Shown: positions 26,486 through 35,284 of the stretch, piece after piece
Layout: every line of letters starts with the position of its first letter
How positions within the stretch are numbered: position 1 is the stretch's first letter
Source: Desulfuromonas acetexigens
Lineage (GTDB): Bacteria > Desulfobacterota > Desulfuromonadia > Desulfuromonadales > Trichloromonadaceae
Direction: 5' to 3'
Length of the DNA stretch: 64,000 nucleotides
Assembly: GCF_900111775.1 (NCBI RefSeq)
Contig: NZ_FOJJ01000034.1
Coordinates: 264,317 to 328,316, forward strand
Notes under the pieces: model-generated
Told to the model about the DNA's origin: nothing
The model's input: only the letters and a program-made list of their open reading frames with translations
The model's database searches: none
Translations under genes and position numbers: made by a program

Positions 26486-27535
26486 TCAGTTCCAGTCGGT
26501 GAGAATGAAGCCGAGGCCGATGCGATTGGCGTGCTGATCGTAGTCAAGCAGGTTCTCGCCGTAGCCGTTGAAATACTGGACGTAGATGCCGACTTTATCC
26601 AGGATCGGGTAGCTCCACTCCAGTTGCACCGAGGTGCGGTTTTCGCTCTGGAAGTTGTTGCGCAGCATCATGCCGAAGCGGTGCTTATCCTTGAGATAAT
26701 AGGCCTGCAGCTCACCGGGGCCGAGGTAGTCGTCGATGTCGCGGTTGTCGTCGTCGCCGCGGCTTTCGGGGATGCGGTACCAGCCCTTGAGCAGCAACGT
26801 GAGCGGACCGCTTTCCAGGCCGACCTGGCCGATCACCCGGTTCCAGCTGCGGGACATGGGCTCGGAGCGGCCGTTGGACTGGTGGTTCAGGGCGGCGGTC
26901 AGGGTGCGCAGGCGCAGTCCGCCGAGGTGCAAATTGAGGTTGGCTCGGTAGTTGACCAGCAATTCCGGTTCGTAATTGGTTTCACGGAAAGGAGCGGACT
27001 CGTCGACGTTGTAGATCTGCCAGAAGGACTGCTGGGTGTAGCCGAACCAGAGATCGGTGCGACTGCCGAGAATATCCTGCCAGAGCTTGGTCTTGACGCT
27101 GATCTGGTACTTGGCCTCGGTCGCCTTGACCTCCTCGACAGTGTAGTCTTCGTCCTTCGGCGGCTCGTAGTAATTGTCGTTGTAGGTCACCGGCATCAGG
27201 TAGTTGTCCCGGTGCATCATCAGGGTAAAGTGCCCGCGCGGACGGCTTTCGTCCAGTTCCCAGCGGCGGGTCAGGAGGGAAACGGCTTCGCCCTGGAACG
27301 CGGGGGGGGCGACTTCGATCTCGGCCGCGGCCGGGAGGACGGCGAGTTCCGCACCGGGGTCAAGGCCGGGATCGAGATCCGCGCCGGCCAGCCGGTCATA
27401 GCAATCGAGGCGTTGGCGGTCGTCCGTCAGGCGTGCGCAGTCTTGCAGATTGGCGGCAAGATCGGCCTGGGCCGGAAGGGGAGACAAACAGAGGCAGAGC
27501 GTGGCAAAAAATAGAAATTTCGCGAGAGGGTTCAC
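26486..27535 (-). CDS. pldA: Outer-membrane phospholipase A
   Basis: 349 residues from a GTG with AAAAGGA upstream. A signal peptide (FLFFATLCLCLSPLPAQA) precedes a spacer with a Cys pair, then a beta-barrel. LWFGYTQQSFWQIYN, SAPFRETNYEPELLV and NHQSNGRSEPMSRSWNRV carry the OMPLA signature, with the His and Ser of the catalytic site in NHQSNGR. Barrel strands continue to the end (VQYFNGYGENLLDYD; IGLGFILTDWN). The enzyme hydrolyses phospholipids that reach the outer leaflet and dimerises with calcium. It has about 70 extra N-terminal residues relative to E. coli PldA. Confidence 0.9.
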   Translation of the reverse strand: MNPLAKFLFFATLCLCLSPLPAQADLAANLQDCARLTDDRQRLDCYDRLAGADLDPGLDPGAELAVLPAAAEIEVAPPAFQGEAVSLLTRRWELDESRPRGHFTLMMHRDNYLMPVTYNDNYYEPPKDEDYTVEEVKATEAKYQISVKTKLWQDILGSRTDLWFGYTQQSFWQIYNVDESAPFRETNYEPELLVNYRANLNLHLGGLRLRTLTAALNHQSNGRSEPMSRSWNRVIGQVGLESGPLTLLLKGWYRIPESRGDDDNRDIDDYLGPGELQAYYLKDKHRFGMMLRNNFQSENRTSVQLEWSYPILDKVGIYVQYFNGYGENLLDYDQHANRIGLGFILTDWN

Positions 27536-27744
27536 GGGTGGTCCTTTTGGGTCAGGCGGGCAAGAATGAAAAGACACGAGCGCTCGAATCCTAGCACGCC
27601 CCGTTCCGGCGGGGAACAGGGATTTTGCCGAAGCTCGCTCTTCTTTTTGCGGCGAGCGCGCCAGGGGCGCGCAATTCTGGTAAACTTTCGGCCAAGGTTC
27701 GATGCTCGACACCCTATAACCCTTGCCGATGAGGAGTTTTTCCG

Positions 27745-28281
27745 ATGAAAAGTTCGCGATGGTTGCCGTTGCTGCTTCTGCTCGTGCTGCTGGCCGCCTG
27801 TGCCAAACCAATGAGCGTATCGAGCTCTTTCGACTGGAAAGCCGACTTCGACGGCTACCGCACCTGGTTCTGGGTGGACGGCAAGCCGGCGCTGATGGAT
27901 GCCCTCCTCGGCGACGACATGACCGATCAGTTCATCCGCCGTGCCGTGACCGAGGAGTTGACCGGCAAGGGGCTCGCGGTCAGGGCTGACGAGCCCGACC
28001 TGCTGGTGCGTTACACCACGCGCATCCGTGAAGCGGTCGCGGCGCAGCCCGGAGATCTCGGCTACAGCTATCAATGGCGCTGGATTCGGGAAGGTGTGGG
28101 GCGCGGACAGGCAGAATCGGTGGGACGGGGGTTTCTCAATATCGAGTTGATCGACCGCCGTGCCGGCACCCTGGTCTGGCAGGGGACGGTGAGCGGTGGC
28201 ATCACCGACGAGCGGGACGCCCAGGGGAAAATTCCCAATGCCGTCAAGAAGATTTTCGAACAGTATCCCCCAAAACGCTGA
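27745..28281 (+). CDS. DUF4136-family lipoprotein
   Basis: 178 residues; signal peptide with lipobox LLAAC (acylated Cys about residue 19). The domain begins SSSFDWKADFDGYRTWFW, the usual DUF4136 start, and holds a C-terminal segment GFLNIELIDRRAGTLVWQG and AVKKIFEQYPPK typical of the family. Function of DUF4136 proteins is unknown; most are outer-membrane lipoproteins. GATGAGGAG precedes the ATG. It converges with the PilZ gene 8 nt downstream. Confidence 0.85.
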   Translation: MKSSRWLPLLLLLVLLAACAKPMSVSSSFDWKADFDGYRTWFWVDGKPALMDALLGDDMTDQFIRRAVTEELTGKGLAVRADEPDLLVRYTTRIREAVAAQPGDLGYSYQWRWIREGVGRGQAESVGRGFLNIELIDRRAGTLVWQGTVSGGITDERDAQGKIPNAVKKIFEQYPPKR

Positions 28282-28289
28282 GCAGCGGG

Positions 28290-28952
28290 TCAGTTTCCCT
28301 GGCGCACATGAACCTTCTCGCGCAGCAGGCGGCGCTGTTCAGCCAGGCAGTAGCGGGTGATGTACTCGCGGTCCTCGGGCTGGATGCGGGTGAACTGGAA
28401 GGCGGCATGTTCCTCATCGAGGATATTGAGCATACGCACCATACGGGCGTCGCAGAAAATCGTCTGAACCAGGCCCGGCAGTTCGATGGCGAAGGCATAT
28501 TCGCAGCCCTCGTCTAGGGGTTCGTTGACGGCGAAACGGAGACCGCCAGCGCTGAGGTTGACCCGGCGGGGTTCGACGTCGACCTGGGGACGGGGCGAAC
28601 CGATCGGCCAAAAACGCAGCAGGATCTGGGTTTCGACCCGAAAATGCTGGCGTTGCTGCACGGGGGGGGAGGAGTCGACAAAGTCCAGACGCAAGCGGCG
28701 CGGGTCGAGGATCTCGGCGATACGTGCGCTGATGGTGAAGGCGCCGGCGGGACTGGTGCAATGGACGAAGCAGATGCGACCCGGTTCCAGTTGCGTCACG
28801 GGCAGCTTGTGGGGGGGGAAAAAACCTTCAATCAGCGGGAATTCACCGAGGGTGACGCGAGCGTTGAGGGCGAGGGAATCTTCCCCCAGTGGCAGCACGA
28901 CCCTGACGATCTGCGCTTCGCTAAAACATTTTTGGCAGTGTGGAGGAAACAT
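28290..28952 (-). CDS. PilZ-domain c-di-GMP receptor
   Basis: 220 residues: an N-terminal beta domain of about 105 residues resembling YcgR-type flexible regions, then a PilZ domain. QRQHFRVE supplies the RxxxR arm and NLSAGGLRF the [D/N]xSxxG motif that together bind c-di-GMP. The C-terminus is helical and basic. The partner is unknown. The start codon is uncertain because no strong ribosome-binding site precedes it. A diguanylate cyclase candidate lies at 49.9-51.9 kb. Confidence 0.85.
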   Translation of the reverse strand: MFPPHCQKCFSEAQIVRVVLPLGEDSLALNARVTLGEFPLIEGFFPPHKLPVTQLEPGRICFVHCTSPAGAFTISARIAEILDPRRLRLDFVDSSPPVQQRQHFRVETQILLRFWPIGSPRPQVDVEPRRVNLSAGGLRFAVNEPLDEGCEYAFAIELPGLVQTIFCDARMVRMLNILDEEHAAFQFTRIQPEDREYITRYCLAEQRRLLREKVHVRQGN

Positions 28953-29102
28953 TCACGACCCGATGGCAAAGCAAATCCAGCTGGCGGATCGACCCACATG
29001 GTGATGTCAATTCCCCTCTTCCGCTCGGCAAGATGATTTTGTTCTACATTACCCTCCGTCTTTCTGTCAAACCTTAAGATTCTGCTTTTTTTCAAAATAG
29101 CT

Positions 29103-29129
29103 GCGGCCGGCGGAACAACCGCCGGCCGC
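29103..29129. terminator. Hairpin after spy-like gene
   Basis: GCGGCCGGCGG / CCGCCGGCCGC, a perfect 11-bp stem with loop AACAA, 38 nt past the stop codon; the reverse-strand tail is AGCTATTTTG. Confidence 0.6.
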
Positions 29130-29166
29130 GCTCCTCATCAATCAATCTTGAGCAAAACCGCCACAA

Positions 29167-29718
29167 TCAGCGTTTGGGACACCAGGGAGGAAGTTCCCCG
29201 CTTCGGCGGGAATAACGCTCTCCGTCCCAGAACCGCCCCTTGCCGCACCGGCCGTCCTTCATCCCCGGCCGCATTTTTTCCGCCAGTTCCCGCTGCTCGG
29301 GGGTCAGTTCAGCCTGGATGAGGTTATGGGTGCGCGCCTTGGCGACGCTCAGCTCGGTCTGGATTTCGGCCTTTTTCTGGGCCAGGACGCGGACCGCGGC
29401 CTCGTCGAAGCTTTCGGCATTGCTGAGTTTGCGCATTTCGTCGCGGGTTTCCGCCATCTGCGCACGCAGCGGCTCGACCTTTTGCCGTTCCTCGGCGATG
29501 ATCGCTTGAATCTTGGTCTGCTGCTCTTCGCTCAGATCAAGGGCCTGAGCCATTCTTCCCGGATGCCGGGCCGACCCGCAGTCATCGCAGGAGCGGCAGG
29601 GAGCGCCGTCCTTCATCCCTTTGCCCATGCCCGGCTGGGCCAGGGCGCCGCCCAGGCTTCCCGCCAGGGCCAGAGTTGTCATCAGCAGAATGAGCAGGCT
29701 TTTCTTCATCGTTTTCAT
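29167..29718 (-). CDS. Spy/CpxP-like periplasmic protein
   Basis: 183 residues with signal peptide (LLILLMTTLALAGSLGGALA). A short Cys-rich start of the mature chain (CRSCDDC) is followed by two long helices bearing LTxxQ-type motifs, LSEEQQTK and LTPEQRELAEKM. These are hallmarks of the Spy/CpxP/ZraP group of periplasmic chaperones and metal sensors. AAGGAG sits 7 nt before the first ATG. It lies downstream of the SH3 protein gene and divergent from the BaeSR-like pair, and Spy is a classic BaeR target in E. coli. Direct regulation here is inference. Confidence 0.85.
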   Translation of the reverse strand: MKTMKKSLLILLMTTLALAGSLGGALAQPGMGKGMKDGAPCRSCDDCGSARHPGRMAQALDLSEEQQTKIQAIIAEERQKVEPLRAQMAETRDEMRKLSNAESFDEAAVRVLAQKKAEIQTELSVAKARTHNLIQAELTPEQRELAEKMRPGMKDGRCGKGRFWDGERYSRRSGELPPWCPKR

Positions 29719-29795
29719 GATTTTTCTCCTTGGTGTGGGGTACGGGACGTACCGTTAATGTTTCCCGTTTCGGGAGCGTATTCGTCGGTTTCGGT

Positions 29796-30422
29796 TCAGC
29801 GCAGGGCGAAGTCGGCCATGATCCAGCCCCGCGCGCCGTTCGGTTGTTCGATGTAATACCATCCCTCCCTGTCGTCGTAAACCGGCAGTCGCTGTCCATG
29901 CCCGACCTGACCGGCGATGCCGAAGTGCTGTCCCGGGCCACTGCGGATGTTGAGCAGGGCCGAATTGACGGTGACGTATCGCTGCGCCTTCCCCGCATAG
30001 CCGCGGTCCAGCCGATGGCGGGGCTCGTCGACGACCATGTAGCCGCCGGGAACCCGGTTATAGTAGGTGCCGCCGGCCTGATAGTAGTTCGTGCCGCCGG
30101 AGAGCACCATCGAAAAGCCGACCGGCAGGCCGGCGACGATGGCGCCGATGGGGGCACGGACCGAGATCAGGCCGGAAGGGTCCGGCCGGAAGAAGCGGCC
30201 GTTGCGTTGATAGTAGTCGTGCTTGTCGACCCGGACATGTTCATGGCCACGGTAATGCTTGGCCGGGGCCCGATACGGGGCGTGTTTGACGGCGCGCGGT
30301 GCGCGTTCTTCCCACCGTTGGGAACGGTGGTCCCGGCGGTCGGCCAGGGCTTCGGCGGGCAGGGTGGCGGCGCCGAGCAGGCTGCTTATCAGGAGCGTTG
30401 CAACATAAGCGGTTTTTTTCAT
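29796..30422 (-). CDS. Periplasmic SH3-domain protein
   Basis: 208 residues from an ATG with AAAGGAGG. A signal peptide (YVATLLISSLLGAATLPAEA) precedes a basic, Tyr-rich region (DYYQRNGRFFRPD, GGTNYYQAGGTYYNR) like that of DUF6515 proteins. Residues ~150-208 form a bacterial SH3 domain (VNSALLNIRSGPGQHFG; DREGWYYIEQPNGARGWI). Such proteins bind peptidoglycan or envelope partners. A 77-nt gap separates it from the Spy-like gene on the same strand, so co-expression is likely. Confidence 0.82.
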   Translation of the reverse strand: MKKTAYVATLLISSLLGAATLPAEALADRRDHRSQRWEERAPRAVKHAPYRAPAKHYRGHEHVRVDKHDYYQRNGRFFRPDPSGLISVRAPIGAIVAGLPVGFSMVLSGGTNYYQAGGTYYNRVPGGYMVVDEPRHRLDRGYAGKAQRYVTVNSALLNIRSGPGQHFGIAGQVGHGQRLPVYDDREGWYYIEQPNGARGWIMADFALR

Positions 30423-30614
30423 AGCGACCTCCTTTGCGGATGGGGACGGCATTTGTTTCACCGTCCCTCGTGCTTGGGAAGAAAAATAACAACAGATTTT
30501 GCACGAAATATGGAAGAAATGAGGAAAGATGCCTGGTGTGGGCGTGACGGTGGTTTTTTTTCGGGCGGCTGTGCTAAAAGAAAATTGCAACAGCGAACCT
30601 CGGAGTGTGCCGCC

Positions 30615-32063
30615 ATGCGCCTGAATATCAGATACCGACTCTTTTTCGCCCTGCTCGCGGCCAGCGCCCTGGTCGCCCTGGGGATGCTGCTGATCGTGCA
30701 GTGGAGCCTCGACCGGGGTTTTCTGCAGTACGTCAACACCCTGGATACGGAACGGCTGGAGCGCCTCGCCGTTGAACTGGAAGAACGTTACGACGAATCG
30801 GGGGATTGGGCTTTTCTGCGGGAGGATCCCGGCAACTTCCATCGGCTGGTCTTGCTGACCGGCCCTGAGCGTGCCTACAGTCCCGAACAGCTGGAGCGCC
30901 TGGAGCGGCGGCTGCAGCGGCACCGCGACCGGCCCCAGGGGGGCGGGGAAGGTCGGAGGCTCGACGCGCAGCGTTTTGATCAGCGCCTGGTCCTGCTTGA
31001 CGGCCAAAAACGTCTTCTGCATGGGCCCGAAAAATTTCCCGGCGGACTCACCTTTCGCGAACTCTACCACCGTCGGCAAATCGTCGGCTATCTCGGCCTG
31101 GTGCCGCGCAAGGATCTGGCCGATGCCAACCAGTTGCGCTTTGTCCGTGAGCAGCAGTGGGCGATGCTGCTCATCGCCGCCCTGGCCGTGGTTGTTTCGG
31201 CACTTCTCGCCTTCCCTCTGGCCCGGCGCCTGGCGCGACCGATCCATACCCTGGCGACGGCGACGCGCCGGCTGGCGGCGGGCGACTTCACCGTGCGCAC
31301 CCCGGCCGAGCGGGGGGACGAGCTGGGCCAGCTGGCCCGGGATTTCAATTCCCTGGCCTTGGCCCTGGAGAAGAACGAAGAGGCCCGCCGCCGTTGGGTC
31401 GCCGACATCTCCCACGAACTGCGCACGCCCCTGGCCGTTCTGCGTGGCGAGATCGAAGCGCTGCAAGACGGCATCCGTCAGGCCGGGCCGGAAACCTTCG
31501 CCTCCCTGCACGGCGAAGTTCTGCGCCTGGGGCGGCTGGTGGAAGACCTCTACCAGCTGGCCCTCTCCGACGTCGGCGCTCTGAGCTATCGCAAAAACTC
31601 CGAGTCCTTGGTGGAGTTGCTGGAGCAGACGTTGGCGACGGCGCGGAGCGAATTTGCGCGCAAGGGCATTGCCCTGCGTTTCGAGGCTCACCCCGCCGAC
31701 GTGACCCTCTTCGCCGACGGCGCCCGGCTGGGCCAACTCTTTGTCAACCTGCTCGATAATTCCCGCAACTACACCGACGCCGGTGGAGAGCTGGTTGTCC
31801 GACTGGAAAGGGAAGCCGGCTGGGCTGTGATCCATTTTCAGGACAGCGCCCCCGGAGTGCCCGAGGATGAGCTGGAACGACTCTTCGAACGGCTGTATCG
31901 GGTGGAGAGTTCCCGCAACCGCAATAGCGGCGGGGCCGGGTTGGGGCTTTCCATCTGTCGCAATATCGTCGAAGCCCACGGCGGAACGATCTCCGCCCAA
32001 GCCTCGCCACTGGGCGGGGTGTGGATCACGGTTCGATTGCCCTTGGAGGAGGTTGCGCAATGA
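30615..32063 (+). CDS. baeS: BaeS-like sensor histidine kinase
   Basis: 482 residues: TM1 (LFFALLAASALVALGMLLIV, about 10-29), a periplasmic loop with FLQYVNTLDTERLERLAVEL, TM2 near 178-198, and HAMP. DHp ADISHELRTPLAVLRGEIEAL follows, then HATPase boxes NLLDNSRNYT, DSAPGVPEDELERLFERLYR and GGAGLGLSICRNIVEAHGG. Sequence order and wording closely follow E. coli BaeS, which senses envelope stress. It overlaps baeR by 4 nt. An extended -10 (TGC-TAAAAG at 30572-30580) could drive it. Confidence 0.9.
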   Translation: MRLNIRYRLFFALLAASALVALGMLLIVQWSLDRGFLQYVNTLDTERLERLAVELEERYDESGDWAFLREDPGNFHRLVLLTGPERAYSPEQLERLERRLQRHRDRPQGGGEGRRLDAQRFDQRLVLLDGQKRLLHGPEKFPGGLTFRELYHRRQIVGYLGLVPRKDLADANQLRFVREQQWAMLLIAALAVVVSALLAFPLARRLARPIHTLATATRRLAAGDFTVRTPAERGDELGQLARDFNSLALALEKNEEARRRWVADISHELRTPLAVLRGEIEALQDGIRQAGPETFASLHGEVLRLGRLVEDLYQLALSDVGALSYRKNSESLVELLEQTLATARSEFARKGIALRFEAHPADVTLFADGARLGQLFVNLLDNSRNYTDAGGELVVRLEREAGWAVIHFQDSAPGVPEDELERLFERLYRVESSRNRNSGGAGLGLSICRNIVEAHGGTISAQASPLGGVWITVRLPLEEVAQ

Positions 32064-32734
32064 GCGGCACGATCATGATCATTGAAGATGAGCCTAAACT
32101 GGCCGAACTGCTTGCCGACTATCTGCGTCAGTCCGGTTTTGAGGTCCGCCTGGTGGCAGACGGGATGGCGGCGGTTCCCGCCATTCACGAACAAAAGCCT
32201 GACCTGGTGTTGCTCGATCTGATGTTGCCGGGGAAAGACGGCATGGAGATCTGCAAGGAGGTGCGGCGCTTTTCCAGCGTGCCGATCATCATGGTCACCG
32301 CCCGGGTCGAAGAGATCGACCGCCTGCTCGGCCTCGAATTCGGCGCCGACGATTACATCTGCAAGCCTTACAGCCCGCGCGAGGTGGTGGCCCGGGTCAA
32401 GGCGGTCCTTCGTCGCGGGGGGACGGCCGCCGAGAATAACCACGGCCTGGTGCTGGACGAGGCCCGCTACAGTGCCAATCTGCATGGCGTCGAGCTTGAT
32501 CTGACCGCCGTCGAATTCAAGCTGCTCGCCATCCTCTTCGCCAGCCCGGGGCGGATCTTCTCCCGCGATCAGCTCATGGACCGCATCTACTCCGACGAGC
32601 GCATTGTTAGCGAGCGCACCATCGACAGTCATATCAAGAAGTTGCGCAAGAAACTGAGCCTCGCCGCTGCCGACGAGGAACTGATCCATTCGGTCTACGG
32701 CGTGGGCTATAAATACGAGCTGCCCGAGCGCTGA
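32060..32734 (+). CDS. baeR: BaeR-like response regulator
   Basis: 224 residues: receiver domain with IIEDEPKLAELLADYL, phospho-Asp in LVLLDLMLPGKDG (about residue 55), Lys in CKPYSPREVVARVKAVLRR. An OmpR-type winged helix follows, ending RTIDSHIKKLRKKL and VYGVGYKYEL. DDYICKPYSPREVV and RFSSVPIIMVTARVEEIDRL are nearly those of E. coli BaeR. Expected to control envelope genes, with the divergent Spy-like/SH3 genes the obvious candidates. It is followed 6 nt later by a dispersed repeat element. Confidence 0.92.
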   Translation: MSGTIMIIEDEPKLAELLADYLRQSGFEVRLVADGMAAVPAIHEQKPDLVLLDLMLPGKDGMEICKEVRRFSSVPIIMVTARVEEIDRLLGLEFGADDYICKPYSPREVVARVKAVLRRGGTAAENNHGLVLDEARYSANLHGVELDLTAVEFKLLAILFASPGRIFSRDQLMDRIYSDERIVSERTIDSHIKKLRKKLSLAAADEELIHSVYGVGYKYELPER

Positions 32735-32740
32735 CGCTAT

Positions 32741-32865
32741 CAGGCTGATGAAAAACTCCCATCTGCGGCGTTGTCCTCATCCCTCGTCAACGACGTACCT
32801 TTCAGGTACGCCTTATTCCTCAGGATTTCGTCCGCCTTGCATCTGAGTATTTTTGATCAGCCTTG
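32741..32865. repeat. Dispersed 125-bp element, copy 1
   Basis: Terminal inverted repeats AGGCTGATGAAAAA and TTTTTGATCAGCCT bound an element with a central palindrome GTACCT-TTC-AGGTAC. The whole sequence aligns with the reverse complement of 35285-35407, with indels and many substitutions. It begins 6 nt after the baeR stop. The full element can fold into one long stem, so it may act as a terminator or RNA structure. No transposase is encoded. Confidence 0.85.
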
Positions 32866-32969
32866 GCAAGCGAGTGTTTCAAAGGCCCGCTAACCGTTCG
32901 ATTTCGAAGGATTGCAAACGGCGTTATTTTTTTCGAGCAAAGTTCTGGACGGCCCCGCCCCGGATTGCG

Positions 32970-32975
32970 TACAAT
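32970..32975 (+). promoter_or_regulatory. Likely -10 of the exonuclease-fusion gene
   Basis: TACAAT at 32970-32975; TGGACG 18 bp upstream is the best -35. The start near 32982 gives a ~35-nt leader. Confidence 0.45.
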
Positions 32976-33016
32976 AAGAAACTCCTTATCCTGTGCCTCC
33001 CTGATTTCGGGCGTTT

Positions 33017-35158
33017 ATGAAACCTCAGTACCGTTACTGGATCTTCCTCTTCGCCATCGCCAATGTCATCTTTGGCGTGATCTGGGCCGCGCTCTTCGGT
33101 GCCTGGTTTTCCCTGGCGCCCGACGAGCAGGCCTATATCAAAGGGTTGCTCGACAAAATCCTCCCCTTCCCCATGCTCGGCTCGGTCATTCTGGTCACCG
33201 CCATCGGCGGACTGGTCAGTATGCTCTTCTACTACTACGTCATCCCCATTCTGCAACTGGCCGAAAAAACCCGGCTGATGGCCACGGCCAATCCTGATTA
33301 CCGGATTTTCCCCCGCGGCGCCCGCGAGGTCGTTTACCTGACCGGTATCATCAACGATTACGCCGACGCCTTCCAGAAGCTCAAGACCGAAGTCGACGTC
33401 CGTATTCACGAGGCCCAGGCCCAGGTCGACGAAGAACGCAACCGCCTGGCGGCGCTCATGTCCGAACTCCCCAGCGGAGTGCTGGTCTGCAATACCGAGG
33501 GGTTGATCCTGCTCTACAACCAGCAGGCCCAGAACCTGCTCCAGCCGGAAAACGGCCAAGGGGGCGCCGGCATCATCGGCCTGGGGCGCTCGGTTTTCGG
33601 CCTGTTGCGGCGCGAACCGCTGATGCACGCCTTCGAGCGCCTGCGCCAGTCGCTGCACCAGGAGCAGACCCTGTCGACCCTCGGCTTCATGCTGACCCGC
33701 CCCGACGGCGCCTGCCTGCGCCTCAATATGGCCCTGGTCCTCGGGCAGAAAGTCGAAGAGCAGGAGATTTCCGGATTCGTCCTGACTTTGGAGGACATGA
33801 CCCCGCAGATCGAGGCGGATAACCGCCGCGACCGGCTGATTCAGACCATGGCTGATTCCTTTCAGGACGGGATCGCCGACATCCGCCGGTCGATCTCCAC
33901 CATTCTCGCCCGGCCCGAACTCAAGCCCCACCAGTTGCAGCGCTACCGGCGGGTGATCGACCGGTCGTCCCTGGCCCTGCAGCAGAATCTCGATCAGGTC
34001 CGCGAGCACTATACCCATCACCGCCATTCCTTGAGCAAGGTCGAGGATATCCTCGCCGAGAACCTCATGGAGATTCTGCGCAAGACCCTCTTCGACCGTT
34101 TCGGCGCCGAGTTGCAGGGAGAGGCGCAGGACGGCCTTTGGCTGCGCCTCGACAGCTATTCTTTAGTGCAGGCCCTGGCCCATCTGGCCGGGCTGCTCAA
34201 GGGACAGAAGCTCTTCGGCGCCTTCCTGGTGACCCTGCGGCAAACCTCTTCGACGAAGGCCTCCATGACCATCGGCTGGCCCGATTACTGTCTCGACTAC
34301 CAGTTCATCGCCGACTGGGTGGCGTCGCCGGTGATCGTCGAAAGCGAGGGGCAGGCCCTCAGCTTCAGCGATCTGGTCAGCAGCTTCGGCGGCGCCGTCT
34401 TCATCGAGTCGGCAGGGGGTAAGGCCTGCCACGAGGTCCGGATCGAGCTGCCCCTCGCTTCCCCCTCGGCGCACGAAGAACTGCCTTCGCCGCACAAACC
34501 GCGCCCGGTTTACTACGAATTCGATCTCTTCAACCGGCCGGGGATGGACGACCTTGGCAAGCGGCCCCTGCGCAAGCTCACCTACGTCGTTTTCGACACG
34601 GAGACGACCGGCCTCAATCCCTCGCAGGGGGATGAAATCATCCAACTCGGCGCTATCCGCATCATCAATGGCCGCTTACTTTACGATGAAATCATCGACC
34701 AACTCGTCGATCCCCGCCGCAGCGTCCCCCCCGAGTCGGTGGCTATCCACGGCATCGATCCGTCCCGCCTGGTCGGCCAACCGACCATCGAAAAGGTGCT
34801 CCCCCATTTCCACAAATTCGCCGAAGGGGCGGTACTGGTCGCCCACAACGCCGCCTTCGACATGCGTTTTCTGGAACTCAACGAACGCCGCACCGGCCTG
34901 CGCTTCGACAATCCGGTCCTCGACACCCTGCTCCTTTCCTCGGTGGTTCGCCCCAACCAGAAGGATCATTCGATCGACGCCATCGCCGAAATGCTCAACC
35001 TCACCATCCACGGCCGTCACACCGCCCTCGGCGACGCCGTCGCCACCGCCGAGGTGCTGCTCAAACTCATCCCCCTGCTCGAAGCCAACAACATCTTCAC
35101 CCTCGAAGACGCTCTCAAGGCCTCGGCCCAATCCCCTTTCGCCAAAATGGCCTTCTGA
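33017..35158 (+). CDS. Membrane PAS / kinase-like protein fused to DnaQ-type exonuclease
   Basis: 713 residues. Two membrane helices (about 9-30 and 54-75) are followed by a HAMP-like linker and coiled coil, then a PAS domain (about 150-270: LMSELPSGVLVCNTEGLILL). Next is a region shaped like a histidine-kinase core (275-480) that lacks the phospho-accepting His and has no recognisable G-boxes. Residues ~525-705 are a DEDDh 3'-5' exonuclease: FDTETTGLNP (ExoI), LVAHNAAFDMRFL (ExoII), HTALGDAVATAEVL (ExoIII). All catalytic acids and the His are present. It presumably couples a membrane or redox signal to nuclease activity; DNA or RNA substrate is unknown. Confidence 0.85.
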   Translation: MKPQYRYWIFLFAIANVIFGVIWAALFGAWFSLAPDEQAYIKGLLDKILPFPMLGSVILVTAIGGLVSMLFYYYVIPILQLAEKTRLMATANPDYRIFPRGAREVVYLTGIINDYADAFQKLKTEVDVRIHEAQAQVDEERNRLAALMSELPSGVLVCNTEGLILLYNQQAQNLLQPENGQGGAGIIGLGRSVFGLLRREPLMHAFERLRQSLHQEQTLSTLGFMLTRPDGACLRLNMALVLGQKVEEQEISGFVLTLEDMTPQIEADNRRDRLIQTMADSFQDGIADIRRSISTILARPELKPHQLQRYRRVIDRSSLALQQNLDQVREHYTHHRHSLSKVEDILAENLMEILRKTLFDRFGAELQGEAQDGLWLRLDSYSLVQALAHLAGLLKGQKLFGAFLVTLRQTSSTKASMTIGWPDYCLDYQFIADWVASPVIVESEGQALSFSDLVSSFGGAVFIESAGGKACHEVRIELPLASPSAHEELPSPHKPRPVYYEFDLFNRPGMDDLGKRPLRKLTYVVFDTETTGLNPSQGDEIIQLGAIRIINGRLLYDEIIDQLVDPRRSVPPESVAIHGIDPSRLVGQPTIEKVLPHFHKFAEGAVLVAHNAAFDMRFLELNERRTGLRFDNPVLDTLLLSSVVRPNQKDHSIDAIAEMLNLTIHGRHTALGDAVATAEVLLKLIPLLEANNIFTLEDALKASAQSPFAKMAF

Positions 35159-35184
35159 TCGGCTTCGGTCGAAGTCCGCAAAAA

Positions 35185-35245
35185 AGAGGACGCGATGCGT
35201 CCCTTTCGGAACCTTTCGCGTCCTCTGCGGTTTTGGATTTTTTTT
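35185..35245 (+). terminator. Terminator of exonuclease-fusion gene
   Basis: AGAGGACGCGA (35185-35195) pairs with TCGCGTCCTCT (35216-35226) around a 20-nt loop, followed by GTTTTGGATTTTTTTT. Confidence 0.65.
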
Positions 35246-35284
35246 GTGGGAATGCTTCCTGTTCGATGAAAAACCCCCGATGTT

